Notes: a model not told the origin generated them from the sequence alone. DNA of 64,000 nucleotides from an uncultured Clostridium sp. (GCA_900548455.1 URKQ01000009.1:62001-126000); one strand, 5' to 3'; counted from the stretch's first letter, positions 8,960-17,807 are shown. A program made the numbers and translations.

Positions 8960-9613
8960 TTAAAATTCTAATTTCATTATTATCTTATCAATTTGTTCTT
9001 TTGCTTTATCCATAGACTCCTTCTTTTCTTCTTCAGTTGTTCCAGTATCATCAACTTTCAACTCATGGACATTTTTTATTCCCATGGTTTTCATAATACT
9101 AGCTATATAATTTTCACCCTTATCCATAATTGGGTCTAAAATCCAAGGAATATCTCCACCTGAAGATTGAATATAAACTAAGTTTCTAACTTTATCATTT
9201 AAAAGTCCCTTAGGTTTTTTGCCCTTTTCAAAAGAAATTGTTTTATTTACTTGAACTATACAATCTATATATTCTTTAAGTGGCGCTGGAAAAGATAAAC
9301 TCCACATTGGTGCTGCTATTACGTACATATTTGCACTTATAAACTGATTACATAAATCCCTTATAATTTGGATTTCCTTTTGATCCTTTTCAGGTAATTT
9401 CTTTGCAGCTTCTTCACTAATTACACAGTTTCTATCTTCAAAATATTGATACTCTAATCTTGGAATATGCTCCTTATATAAATCTAACTCTTCCACTTCA
9501 AAATCTTTATGTTCCTTTAAAAATTTATTAATAAATTCCCTTGCAACAGTTTTAGATGATGATAACTCTTCAGGTTTAGAGTTTACACTTATATATAATA
9601 ATTTATTACTCAT
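8960..9613 (-). CDS. FMN-dependent NADH:quinone/azo-type oxidoreductase (flavodoxin-2 fold)
   Basis: A 217-residue flavoprotein of the AzoR type. The N-terminal strand and phosphate loop (LLYISVNSKPEELSSSKTVA) bind FMN phosphate, a P-M-W-S-L-S-F-P-A-P-L-K segment near residue 110 surrounds the isoalloxazine, and YIQSSGGDIPW near residue 155 completes the site. Family members reduce quinones, azo dyes or nitro compounds with NAD(P)H as a detoxification step in the cytoplasm. ATG at 9613 behind GGAGG. Single gene with its own terminator. Assignment of the natural substrate is not possible from sequence. Confidence 0.85.
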   Translation of the reverse strand: MSNKLLYISVNSKPEELSSSKTVAREFINKFLKEHKDFEVEELDLYKEHIPRLEYQYFEDRNCVISEEAAKKLPEKDQKEIQIIRDLCNQFISANMYVIAAPMWSLSFPAPLKEYIDCIVQVNKTISFEKGKKPKGLLNDKVRNLVYIQSSGGDIPWILDPIMDKGENYIASIMKTMGIKNVHELKVDDTGTTEEEKKESMDKAKEQIDKIIMKLEF

Positions 9614-9762
9614 AGTACGCCTCCTATTACTTTTATCCCATAGCTCTACGAAATCTTATATTCATCTTCTTTAAGCTTCACTATATTTACTAATAAGCTT
9701 TATAATAGGTTTTGCTAAATAAGTTTTTTTATTCACCCTTTATTTTTAGGAGTCTGTATCCA

Positions 9763-9807
9763 TTAAAAAAACTGCCCAATAGCTAAAATTTGCTATTGAA
9801 CAGTTTT
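9763..9807 (-). terminator. Terminator of the L-serine degradation operon
   Basis: Arms AAACTGCCCAATAGC (9769-9783) and GCTATTGAACAGTTT (9792-9806) with one mismatch, followed on the minus strand by seven T. It sits 8 bases after the stop of the EIIC-like permease gene. Confidence 0.75.
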
Positions 9808-9814
9808 AAATTTA

Positions 9815-10843
9815 TTATGCTACTACTTCAACATTTCTTATTTCATCTGCAGTGTGAATTTTGTGATCTTTAAATATCATATGTCCAACAAATCCACTTA
9901 TAACACTTACTACTATACATCCTGCAGCTGCAATTAATACTTTAACAGCTGGGTTGTAAGCAAACATAACTGCAAAGCCTGCAATTGGAGTAGCTGTACC
10001 TGGAGTCATATTTACAAGTCCCATCATACTAACTATTATTCCACTTAAAGCACCGCCTATAAAGTTAGTAACATACACTGGTATTGGATTAGCACTAATT
10101 ATATCTGCTTGTGTAAGTGGTTCTATAGCTACTGCTATAGTATCCTTTTTTGAACCAAATTTCATTTTATGGAAGAATACAAAGTTCATAAATGAAGATC
10201 CAAATACTGCTAGAGCTCCAATAGCCATTGGTACTCCTGTTAGTCCAAGCATTGCTGTAAGTGCCATTGAACTTAAAGGAGCTGTTGCTACTACTGTTAA
10301 TATACCACCTAATATAATTCCCATTATAATTGGGCTTGAGTTAGCAGTTGAAAGTAATACATCTCCGATTTTTAATAATGTACCATTAACAATTGGTGTC
10401 ATTCCTGCTGCAATTAAACGAGATAGAGGAGCTGCAATTAAAATTATTGCAATTAAGTCTAATCCTGCTGGAACTTTCTTTTCTAAGAATTTAATTACAT
10501 AAGATATTAAATATCCAGCTATAAATCCTGGTAATATTCCAAAACCTGAACATGCAAGTCCTGCAAGTACTGCATAAGCTGGAGATACTCCTAATGCAAG
10601 TGGTACAAGAATAGCAGCGGCTACTCCACCAAGACTTCCATTAGCTGCACCTACTTGACTTAAGAATTCTATGTTTAAGACTCCTCCAAAGAAAGCATCG
10701 TGAAAAGCTTCAACTAAGAAACTAGCACAAGCTGCATTAGCAAGAGCACCCATAGCTTTCATTCCATTTGGCGCCTTATAGCTAAATAATGTAAATAATG
10801 CAAGAACTAAAAGTAAAAGAGATGTTCCTAATAATATGTTCAT
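9815..10843 (-). CDS. EIIC-like permease in the L-serine dehydratase operon, probable serine transporter
   Basis: A 342-residue, very hydrophobic protein with about ten membrane segments, rich in Gly and Ala, of the PTS EIIC-2 family (PF13303-like). There are no EIIA, EIIB or HPr-type phosphorylation domains in it or next to it, so it is unlikely to work as a normal phosphotransferase permease. It is the last gene of a three-gene operon, starting 15 bases after sdaAA, with its terminator directly behind. That context suggests it imports serine (or exports a product) for the dehydratase; this is inference. It has no frameshift and the length is typical for stand-alone members. Confidence 0.8.
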   Translation of the reverse strand: MNILLGTSLLLLVLALFTLFSYKAPNGMKAMGALANAACASFLVEAFHDAFFGGVLNIEFLSQVGAANGSLGGVAAAILVPLALGVSPAYAVLAGLACSGFGILPGFIAGYLISYVIKFLEKKVPAGLDLIAIILIAAPLSRLIAAGMTPIVNGTLLKIGDVLLSTANSSPIIMGIILGGILTVVATAPLSSMALTAMLGLTGVPMAIGALAVFGSSFMNFVFFHKMKFGSKKDTIAVAIEPLTQADIISANPIPVYVTNFIGGALSGIIVSMMGLVNMTPGTATPIAGFAVMFAYNPAVKVLIAAAGCIVVSVISGFVGHMIFKDHKIHTADEIRNVEVVA

Positions 10844-10857
10844 TGTTATTCCCCCTA

Positions 10858-11745
10858 TTATTCTTCTGTTTTTCCGAATACTTTTTCTTTAAGAGCTTTT
10901 CCTGTCTTAGTTATAGCTACTCCACCTAAAGCAGTTTCCCTTAATTCAGGAGGCATGCTTGTCCCAACTTTGTACATTGCAGATACTGCATCGTCAAAAG
11001 GTATTTTGGAATCTACCCCTGCCATTACCATATCCGCAGTACATAGAGCATTAATAGCTCCAGATACATTTCTTTTTGCACATGGAATTTCTACAAGACC
11101 TGCTACTGGATCGCATACAAGACCCAATACATTTTTAAATACTATAGCTGCAGCATTAAGACTCATCTCTGGTGTACCACCCATAAGTTCCACAACTGCT
11201 CCTGAGGCCATTGCCGCAGCGGAACCACATTCTGCTTGGCATCCTCCTTCTGCTCCTGCAAAAGTTGCGTTTTTACCTATTATCATTCCTATAGCTGAAG
11301 CTGCTAATAATCCATAAACAAGTTCTTCATCAGTTTTATTTAATAACTCTCCTACCGTTAATATAACTGCAGGAAGAATTCCACAAGAACCAGCTGTTGG
11401 ACATGCAACTATTTTGCCCATGGAACCATTAACTTCTGAGGAAGACATTGCCATAGCCATAGCTGTTACTGCACCAATTCCCATTAAGGATTTTCCTGAC
11501 TCCGCATACTTTTGAAGTCTATAAGCGTCTCCACCTATAAGTCCAGAGATAGAATATACTTCCTTTTCTCTTCCTAAAGTAGCTCCTTCTCTCATAACTT
11601 GAAGCGTATATTTCATTTGTTTTATTATTTCTTCTCTTGTAGTATTTTTAAGTTCTATTTCTTGACGAATAGCATACTCACTTAAAGAAATTTCTTCTTT
11701 TTTACAAATATCAATAAGGTCTTGTCCATAATTAGCAATTCTCAT
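10858..11745 (-). CDS. sdaAA: L-serine ammonia-lyase, iron-sulfur-dependent, alpha subunit
   Basis: Catalytic subunit of the oxygen-sensitive L-serine dehydratase that converts L-serine to pyruvate and ammonia. 295 residues, the normal length. The three cysteines expected to hold the [4Fe-4S] cluster are present in conserved settings: CPTAGSCGILPAVI near residue 120, a GGCQAECGSAAAM segment near residue 170, and CDPVAGLVEIPCAKRN near residue 210. Its start overlaps the end of sdaAB by 14 bases, so the two are translationally coupled, as in other Gram-positive bacteria where alpha and beta are separate chains. Supplies pyruvate for fermentation. Confidence 0.97.
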   Translation of the reverse strand: MRIANYGQDLIDICKKEEISLSEYAIRQEIELKNTTREEIIKQMKYTLQVMREGATLGREKEVYSISGLIGGDAYRLQKYAESGKSLMGIGAVTAMAMAMSSSEVNGSMGKIVACPTAGSCGILPAVILTVGELLNKTDEELVYGLLAASAIGMIIGKNATFAGAEGGCQAECGSAAAMASGAVVELMGGTPEMSLNAAAIVFKNVLGLVCDPVAGLVEIPCAKRNVSGAINALCTADMVMAGVDSKIPFDDAVSAMYKVGTSMPPELRETALGGVAITKTGKALKEKVFGKTEE

Positions 11746-12424
11746 AGTTAGCTCCCCCTAAATGGTTAATAAAAATAACACGGTTAATTCCATCTATTTT
11801 TGTAATTTGTTCAACGATACTATTATCAGTAACTCCATCTAGTTCTAATGTTAATGTAGCGTCTTTACCTTTTTGACTTCTTACAAGAGTCATCGTTGCT
11901 ATGTTAATTTTATTATCATATAAAGTTGTAGATATTTTAGATACAGTACCTGGAATATCATTATGACATGTTATTACTGTTGGATATTCTCCAGTAACAG
12001 TTACCTTATTTCCATTTATCTCATATATTTTTACAAGGCCTCCTCCTATGGATGAACCTAAAACTTCCCAATCTATATCTTCACAATCTTTTATAAGGAT
12101 CTTAACTGTATTAGGATGAACTTGTCCTAAATCTGCTGGTAAGAAGTTTATTTTTATTCCTTCTTTTTTTGCTATAGAAAGTGAATCTCTAAGTCTTGAA
12201 TCCTCTGGCATCATTCCTAAAATACCGGCAACTAAAGCACGATCTGTACCATGTCCTTTATAGGTTTCCTTAAATGAACCATGAAGTAAAAATGTTACTT
12301 CTTTTATCTCCTTATTTACTATTGTTCTCGCTATTTTTCCAAGTCTTGCTGCACCAGCTGTGTGTGAGGATGATGGTCCTATCATTACTGGTCCCAAAAC
12401 ATCAAAAATTCCAAGGTTAGCCAT
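11732..12424 (-). CDS. sdaAB: L-serine ammonia-lyase, iron-sulfur-dependent, beta subunit
   Basis: Partner of SdaAA, 230 residues. The N-terminal part carries the family motif IGPSSSHTAGAARLGK (residues about 16-31). The C-terminal 75 residues (from about GEYPTVITCHNDIPGTVSKI) form an ACT domain, which in this enzyme type binds serine and tunes activity. First gene of the operon sdaAB-sdaAA-permease. ATG at 12424 with AAAGGGG upstream. The 280-base gap upstream is AT-rich and must hold the promoter, but I do not see a riboswitch or an obvious operator in it. Confidence 0.96.
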   Translation of the reverse strand: MANLGIFDVLGPVMIGPSSSHTAGAARLGKIARTIVNKEIKEVTFLLHGSFKETYKGHGTDRALVAGILGMMPEDSRLRDSLSIAKKEGIKINFLPADLGQVHPNTVKILIKDCEDIDWEVLGSSIGGGLVKIYEINGNKVTVTGEYPTVITCHNDIPGTVSKISTTLYDNKINIATMTLVRSQKGKDATLTLELDGVTDNSIVEQITKIDGINRVIFINHLGGANYENC

Positions 12425-12647
12425 TACAATTACCCCTTTTATTTAGATTATGTTTTACATCTCAAATTTGAAACTGTTTACAAGGGTTATTATACATATT
12501 TCGACACGCATTGTACATAGGAATTATAAAATATGTAATATTAGTTTAATTCTATTAAATTAATAGTCATAAATATTTAATTTTAATTTCTATTTAAATA
12601 ATTCTTATTATTTTAAAAAAGTAAAAAAGCTATACTTTTCAATACAT

Positions 12648-12703
12648 AAAAAAAGCAAACTACTATACCTTAAATCTTCTTAAGATATAATAATTTGCTT
12701 TAT
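12648..12703 (-). terminator. Terminator after the U32-family gene
   Basis: An imperfect hairpin with outer arms AAAGCAAA and TTTGCTTT and inner CCTTAA/TTAAGA pairing, followed on the minus strand by seven T. It ends the two-gene unit 15073-12706. Confidence 0.6.
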
Positions 12704-12705
12704 GT

Positions 12706-13689
12706 TTAATAATAACACTTACCACTACAATTACCCTGAAATATATTTTTCTTCACTTCTGCTTTAAAATCCATTGTGTCCTTAACCTTATCTACCATAA
12801 ATAAAGCTTTTTTTAATTCTTTAACATCTCTTTTCATATTTTCAATGGAATTACCTCTCCCAACTACCTTTAAGTGAGTTACTCCTGCTTCTTTCAAATT
12901 TTTAAGAGCGCAAACTCCACAGCCACTACTTCCTAACCTATCTAAATCCTCATCGTAATTTACTATTCCATTTGCTTCATCTTCTAGGTTTTTATAATAA
13001 CTCTTCAATTTTTCATCTACCATAGGAAAGTGATTTAAGTCTTCACTAACCTTTATTAAATCATAGTCCACTTTGCATAGATGAATCAACTCATCACAAT
13101 GAAGGGAATTACAATACCCTCCTGTAAAATGGCATCTTTCATTTAGCATAAAAGCTTCGTATTGAAGATTTTTTACTTTATCATTTTCTATGCAAGACTT
13201 CATATCTTCAATGGTATTCTTTCTATGGAAAATATATCTTCCTATATTTAGGTGATTCAAAAAATTCATTGATAATCTATTTATCTCACTACATTCTCCA
13301 CTCAAATGAATAAAGCAGTTTATGCTTCTTTCCCTAAGATATAATATTAAAGCTATATCCGCTATTATAAAATCATTAAACCCAATATCCATTAATGTTC
13401 TTATAATACTTTCAATAATCTCATATTGCTCCTCTAGATAATATAAATAATTAAAGGTAATAGTCACCGGTACTTTATATTTATCCACCATTCTTTTTAA
13501 AATCTTCATATCCTCAAGGGTACCTATTTGCACATTATAATATAGTACTTCCCTTCTATTTAAAGGGAATAGACTTCCATACTTTTTATTCCACTCATAG
13601 GGTACATATCCACAAAACACCTCGTCAGCTCCGGCTTTTACAAGTTCTATATAATCATCAATACATCCAAGTCCTGCTACTATTTTCAT
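12706..13689 (-). CDS. Peptidase U32 family protein, UbiU-like
   Basis: A 327-residue protein with a U32-type start (VAGLGCIDDYIELVKAGADEVFCGY), expected to fold as a TIM-barrel-like domain. Cysteines cluster as NERCHFTGGYCNSLHC then HLC near residues 180-200, with more at GSSGCGVCALKNL (about 250) and a GNCSGKCYY end. In U32 proteins such as UbiU, TrhP and RlhA, such cysteines bind a [4Fe-4S] cluster and the true activity is tRNA, rRNA or small-molecule hydroxylation rather than proteolysis. It follows the gene at 13727-15073 by 37 bases and probably forms a pair with it. Substrate unknown; ubiquinone synthesis is not expected in a clostridium. Confidence 0.75.
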   Translation of the reverse strand: MKIVAGLGCIDDYIELVKAGADEVFCGYVPYEWNKKYGSLFPLNRREVLYYNVQIGTLEDMKILKRMVDKYKVPVTITFNYLYYLEEQYEIIESIIRTLMDIGFNDFIIADIALILYLRERSINCFIHLSGECSEINRLSMNFLNHLNIGRYIFHRKNTIEDMKSCIENDKVKNLQYEAFMLNERCHFTGGYCNSLHCDELIHLCKVDYDLIKVSEDLNHFPMVDEKLKSYYKNLEDEANGIVNYDEDLDRLGSSGCGVCALKNLKEAGVTHLKVVGRGNSIENMKRDVKELKKALFMVDKVKDTMDFKAEVKKNIFQGNCSGKCYY

Positions 13690-13726
13690 TCTATCTCCTT
13701 ATGATCTTTCTAAATGTTCATTTCTT

Positions 13727-15073
13727 TTATTTAAAATTCAAAACTAACCTATCTATACCATTTTCTATATAATATTTCAGTTTCTCTGCATCTTTTAAAA
13801 CTGTATCATCAAAACCAAATAGGCTGTTATAAAGTCCAACCATTTTAAGGTGCTTTGGATAAGCAAAAACATAATCTTTGCAATATCTTGGACAACTTGT
13901 AACAAGTTTTTGGTTACCCCTATCTTGAAAAGTGCACATGGCATAAAGAGGGCAAAATTGAGAAGTATTAGTTTGATAAAAAGGTAAATGCAGACTATGT
14001 TTTCCCTCTGGAACTTTTATTTCATACCCACAGGTTTCATATTCAAATCTGCTTATGTTATTCTTTCTTAAAAACTTAGTATAGCTAAGGCAATTTGTAC
14101 TATTTTCGCCCATTAATTCTTTATTTTCTTTAACCCCTTTTTTATAAAGAATTCTAGGATCCTTTCTTCTTTTATTAAGTAAACTCCCTAAAGTAGGTTC
14201 TAAATAATCTATTTTATCTTTAAGAAGTTCTATCATACCCCAGTCATTTATTACAATCTCTATTTTGGTATCTGTATTTCTCCCCCAGTTATATACTTCC
14301 TCCAATAGTTCTTTATTTCTTTCTATATATAAATCTCTTAAATAAGTAAAACAAAGAGTAATTTTCAAATTTTCTTTCTTGGCTTTTTCAAGTATTTTCA
14401 TTAGAACTTCATCCCTTGGAAATAAATTATGACAAAATTCATTTCCTACATATAACCTTGAAAATCCTTCTTTAAATAGCTTGTGATTTTCTATAAAATT
14501 ATCCTTTAAGTAATCCTTATAAAAGGTTTTAAAATCCTTACTTAGATATGAATTATATAAATCCTCATTATCTAAACTTATTGCTAATTCTATAGACTCA
14601 ATTATTCTTTCATCAAATTCTTCATAGTTTAAATTTGACACCCAATCCTTCTTTTGATCTATATATAAATTATAAAAATCATAGTCTAGTTCTGCTGGAT
14701 AACCTACCATTTCCCTGGAAAACTCATTATCTTCACCACAATTTTTAAGCATCACATACTTAAAGTAGCGATTAAATACATCTTTCACATTTTTTCTATA
14801 ATCATCATCACTTACTATAAAAGTATAGGTGTAGTAAAACTCTTTTTCTATCTTGCTTATAACCTTATAATCATATACTACAACTTCTTCGTATCTACAC
14901 TTATCAAATATATAAAAAGCTAGAAGTAACTTTTTAACTTCTTTAACTTCTTCTGATATACGAATAGTTATTTTTTCTGGAGATACTTTTACAATATTCA
15001 CTTCTCTGCCATTTAACATACAAGTCACTACTCCTGATGGCAGTATTTCTACTTCTTCTTTATTCACCTTCAT
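13727..15073 (-). CDS. U32/UbiV-like iron-sulfur protein, partner of the adjacent U32 protein
   Basis: A 448-residue soluble protein. The first 140 residues are a separate domain of strands rich in Val, Lys and Tyr that I do not recognise. The remainder resembles a U32 barrel: SRLYVGNEFCHNLFPRDE near residue 215, ITLCFTYLRDLY near 245, and a cysteine-rich C-terminal third (TNCLSYTKF, YETCGYE, SQFCPLYAMC, TSCPRYCKDY between about 325 and 400) suited to an Fe-S cluster. Upstream member of a two-gene unit with the U32 protein at 12706-13689, an arrangement like ubiU-ubiV. ATG at 15073 behind GGAGG. Function unknown; the pairing, not the sequence alone, suggests a joint complex. Confidence 0.55.
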   Translation of the reverse strand: MKVNKEEVEILPSGVVTCMLNGREVNIVKVSPEKITIRISEEVKEVKKLLLAFYIFDKCRYEEVVVYDYKVISKIEKEFYYTYTFIVSDDDYRKNVKDVFNRYFKYVMLKNCGEDNEFSREMVGYPAELDYDFYNLYIDQKKDWVSNLNYEEFDERIIESIELAISLDNEDLYNSYLSKDFKTFYKDYLKDNFIENHKLFKEGFSRLYVGNEFCHNLFPRDEVLMKILEKAKKENLKITLCFTYLRDLYIERNKELLEEVYNWGRNTDTKIEIVINDWGMIELLKDKIDYLEPTLGSLLNKRRKDPRILYKKGVKENKELMGENSTNCLSYTKFLRKNNISRFEYETCGYEIKVPEGKHSLHLPFYQTNTSQFCPLYAMCTFQDRGNQKLVTSCPRYCKDYVFAYPKHLKMVGLYNSLFGFDDTVLKDAEKLKYYIENGIDRLVLNFK

Positions 15074-15178
15074 ACCTCCAAAATATCTAAGTAATTTTAT
15101 ATTAATGATAGTACATATCTTCTAATTATTAAATATATTTTAAAATTAATTTTATATAATACACTCTAATTATTAATC

Positions 15179-16429
15179 TTATTTTCTACGCTTAACTTCT
15201 TCAAAATACAATTGTCCCTCACTATCTTTTTCAAAGGAATACTCTCTATCAATCCAAGTATGATGAAATTTATTTTTTGATATTGGATACATATTCATTA
15301 TCCACTTATCATCTTCTATAAAACAGAACTTTTCTCCATCCTTTTTAACTTCAAATTTACACCATGAATCTTCATATACCCCCATATATGATTCATATGT
15401 TTTCGTATCTAAATTATAAACCTTAGGCTTTGATGGCACATAGTATTCTTCATTAAATACTAATTTTGCAATGTCTTCACTTATTTTAAGTGAATTTGAA
15501 AATCCATAATTACTAAATACCATAATAGTTACTTTATCATCTATATATCTGTGAACCTGATGGTTAAAACCATTACCTCCTCCACTGTGATGAACTCTAT
15601 TACGATTTAAATAACTATCAACAAACCAACCATATCCATACCTTTCCAGACCTGGTGTAAACATTAAATCCTTGCTTTCTTTAAAAAGAATTTTATCATC
15701 ATATAGTGCCTTGTCCCAGATTAACATATCTTCCATAGTAGAATAAATCGCTCCTGCTGAAAAAGCACTCATAGTATCAATTTCTCCACATACAAGTCTT
15801 TCTTCCGTAGCATAGTCTCCACTTACTTTATTAGAAATAATCTCAAAATAATCATCTAGTCCTGTATTTACCATGCCTAAAGGATTAAATATATTTCCCT
15901 TCAAAAAATCTATGTAAGACATTCCCGATACTCTTTCAATAATAAGACCTAACAAATAATATCCAAAATAGCAGTAACTCCACTGTTCCCCAGGTTCAAA
16001 TTCTGCAGGCATACCACAAAAAATATCTAGAACTTCTTTATGAGTAAGCAAACATTTTTCAAGCTTAACGTATCCATCTAACTTAAATAAATCATTAAAA
16101 AGTCCAGATGTATGTGTCATCAAATGATGAATAGTTATTTTTTCATTAAAGCCTGGATAATCTGGGAAAAACTTCGATATGCTATCACTAACATCAATAA
16201 GCCCTCTTTGCTGCAATATCATAATTCCTGCACAAGTAAATTGTTTTGTAATAGATGCAATCTTATACTTGGTATTTATGTCATTAGGAATATTATGCTC
16301 TATATTAGCCATGCCGTAACCCTTTGAAAATAAAACTTCTCCATCTTTAACTACTGAAACAACACCACTAAAAGGCCATACCTTCATATACTCCTCAAAA
16401 TATTTTTCAATCTTCTTATTAATATTCAT
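15179..16429 (-). CDS. Serine hydrolase of the class C beta-lactamase family
   Basis: About 416 residues, penicillin-binding-protein-like. The nucleophile motif SITK (in KIASITKQFTC, near residue 57) and a C-terminal HSGGG replacing the usual KTG are present. The second motif is altered: the family normally has Y-x-N in WxYSNxGY, here it reads Y-C-Y, so the Asn is missing. Around 80 C-terminal residues form a lipocalin-like extension seen in many esterase-type members. Likely a D-aminopeptidase, esterase or inactive relative rather than a true beta-lactamase. No signal peptide, so cytoplasmic. I chose the ATG at 16429; a GTG at 16441 is only two bases from the GAGGAG site. Confidence 0.8.
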   Translation of the reverse strand: MNINKKIEKYFEEYMKVWPFSGVVSVVKDGEVLFSKGYGMANIEHNIPNDINTKYKIASITKQFTCAGIMILQQRGLIDVSDSISKFFPDYPGFNEKITIHHLMTHTSGLFNDLFKLDGYVKLEKCLLTHKEVLDIFCGMPAEFEPGEQWSYCYFGYYLLGLIIERVSGMSYIDFLKGNIFNPLGMVNTGLDDYFEIISNKVSGDYATEERLVCGEIDTMSAFSAGAIYSTMEDMLIWDKALYDDKILFKESKDLMFTPGLERYGYGWFVDSYLNRNRVHHSGGGNGFNHQVHRYIDDKVTIMVFSNYGFSNSLKISEDIAKLVFNEEYYVPSKPKVYNLDTKTYESYMGVYEDSWCKFEVKKDGEKFCFIEDDKWIMNMYPISKNKFHHTWIDREYSFEKDSEGQLYFEEVKRRK

Positions 16430-16535
16430 GGCAATTATCACATCTCCTCATTATTTACTATTCTACACATAATTCTAAGGCTCCAATTCATAATAAAAAA
16501 GGGAATTATTCTATCTGTATAAACTTTTACATATT

Positions 16536-16572
16536 ATAAAAAGCCGCTACTTATAAAAAAGTAACAGCTTTA
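16536..16572 (-). terminator. Terminator after the CD3324-family gene
   Basis: Arms AAAGCCGCTACTT and AAGTAACAGCTTT with two mismatches, T-rich on the minus strand, 45 bases after the stop at 16617. Confidence 0.55.
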
Positions 16573-16616
16573 TAAAAAAACTATGTTAAAAATCATATTT
16601 ATTATATATGAACAAA

Positions 16617-16877
16617 CTAATTGTCTTTCTTTGTATATACTATTTTCTTAATACTGTCTACTGATAGATAAAACTCCTTCGCCAAAGCTTCTACCTTATC
16701 ACCACTTTTATGTCTGTTTCGTATTACTTCATTTCTATTCTCTATATAATGATTTTTCTTATATTTTTTTCTTCTTTCTTTTTGACATGGCACATATATA
16801 TACCCACCCTGAACATATTTTTGAATCTGTTCAATTAAACTATCGGGTAGAATCATATTAGCATTTAGATACTCCAC
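16617..16877 (-). CDS. CD3324 family small DNA-binding protein
   Basis: An 86-residue protein of the type named after C. difficile CD3324. The N-terminal part (YLNANMILPDSLIEQIQKYV then QGGYIYVP) and a C-terminal helix-turn-helix (EALAKEFYLSVDSIKKIVY, residues about 62-81) are typical, with a lysine/arginine-rich middle. Probably a transcription factor related to Mor; target unknown. The GTG at 16877 is preferred over upstream ATGs because AAGGAG lies nine bases before it and family members begin at this point. The 5' region contains a long two-stem structure (16910-17004). Confidence 0.75.
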   Translation of the reverse strand: MEYLNANMILPDSLIEQIQKYVQGGYIYVPCQKERRKKYKKNHYIENRNEVIRNRHKSGDKVEALAKEFYLSVDSIKKIVYTKKDN

Positions 16878-16909
16878 AAAACTCATCTCCTTAAAAATCT
16901 TTAAAGGAA

Positions 16910-17004
16910 ACAAAGTCTGTATATTTAAAGTTTATTAATTAAAGGCGATATCTTTAACTAACTCTATACAAACTATCGCCCAACTAATATCTACAGACTT
17001 TGTA
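16910..17004 (-). promoter_or_regulatory. Structured leader upstream of the CD3324-family gene
   Basis: Perfect 12-bp outer arms ACAAAGTCTGTA (16910-16921) and TACAGACTTTGT (16992-17003) enclose a second stem GGCGATA/TATCGCC (16943-16949 and 16973-16979). On the minus strand this two-stem element ends about 20 bases before the ribosome-binding site of the gene at 16617-16877. It matches no riboswitch I know. It could be an attenuator, an operator or a small mobile repeat. Confidence 0.5.
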
Positions 17005-17153
17005 CAGAGTATTTTATCCTTTTCATTAACCATAAAATCACAACCTTAACATAAATATCATATATTACTAGAATATCATCCTTAGTTATATTTATCAATT
17101 CACTTAATAAATTTACTTCAGCACTATTTACAGTACCTTTAGTTAAAAAATAT

Positions 17154-17681
17154 TTATAGCTTGCATTCTAACTGACAATCATATGGCTCCCTTTCCACAT
17201 GTTCTTTATTATATTCAAGAGCTTCCACACAACCCATAGCATGATAAAAGGCCTGACTCTCTACTGCTGAATGTGCTGAAATATATAGTTTCTGTGCTCC
17301 ATGTTGCTTTGCCCATTCTTTTGCATATATAAATAATTCTTTTCCAATTCCCTTGCCTCTCATATCTTCTGAAATATGAATACTCGATAAATCTAAATAC
17401 TCTCTATTCTCACCAAATAATTTAGATTCTACAGATACAAATCCCTTCAATCCTTCATCTGAAAATGCCCCAAGCAAAAATCCACCTGTTGCTACGGTAT
17501 TTTTTAGACAACAAATTAATTCAGCATATTCTTCTTCAGTCCAATCATCAATAAAAGGGTCTTCTTTGATACACCACTTATTATCTATTTTTCTCCAACA
17601 GTTAGTCACTCTTTGATATCGCTTAAAGTTAGCAAATAAGTTACGGTTTATATCTTTACTATCAATTTTTATATATTTCAT
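17154..17681 (-). CDS. GNAT family N-acetyltransferase
   Basis: About 175 residues. The acetyl-CoA-binding motif A is clear near residues 105-125: SSIHISEDMRGKGIGKELF, with the Q/R-x-x-G-x-G/A pattern RGKGIG. It is followed by KLYISAHSAVESQAFYHAMG, the usual motif B region. The target amine is unknown. Start at the ATG 17681 behind GGAGG at five bases; an in-frame ATG seven codons earlier lacks a site. It stands alone between a putative structured leader and the FUSC gene. Confidence 0.88.
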   Translation of the reverse strand: MKYIKIDSKDINRNLFANFKRYQRVTNCWRKIDNKWCIKEDPFIDDWTEEEYAELICCLKNTVATGGFLLGAFSDEGLKGFVSVESKLFGENREYLDLSSIHISEDMRGKGIGKELFIYAKEWAKQHGAQKLYISAHSAVESQAFYHAMGCVEALEYNKEHVEREPYDCQLECKL

Positions 17682-17761
17682 ACTAACCTCCAAAAATAAC
17701 AAATCTTTATATTGTATATATTACAATTAATACTCTACATTTTAAAACTTTCCTCACGTAT

Positions 17762-17806
17762 AAAAAAACTGTCCTATAGCACTATATTATACTATAAGAC
17801 AGCTTC
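17762..17806 (-). terminator. Terminator of the FUSC gene
   Basis: Arms AAACTGTCCTATAG and CTATAAGACAGCTT, T7 on the minus strand, abutting the stop of the gene at 17808-19685. Confidence 0.65.
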
Positions 17807-17807
17807 T

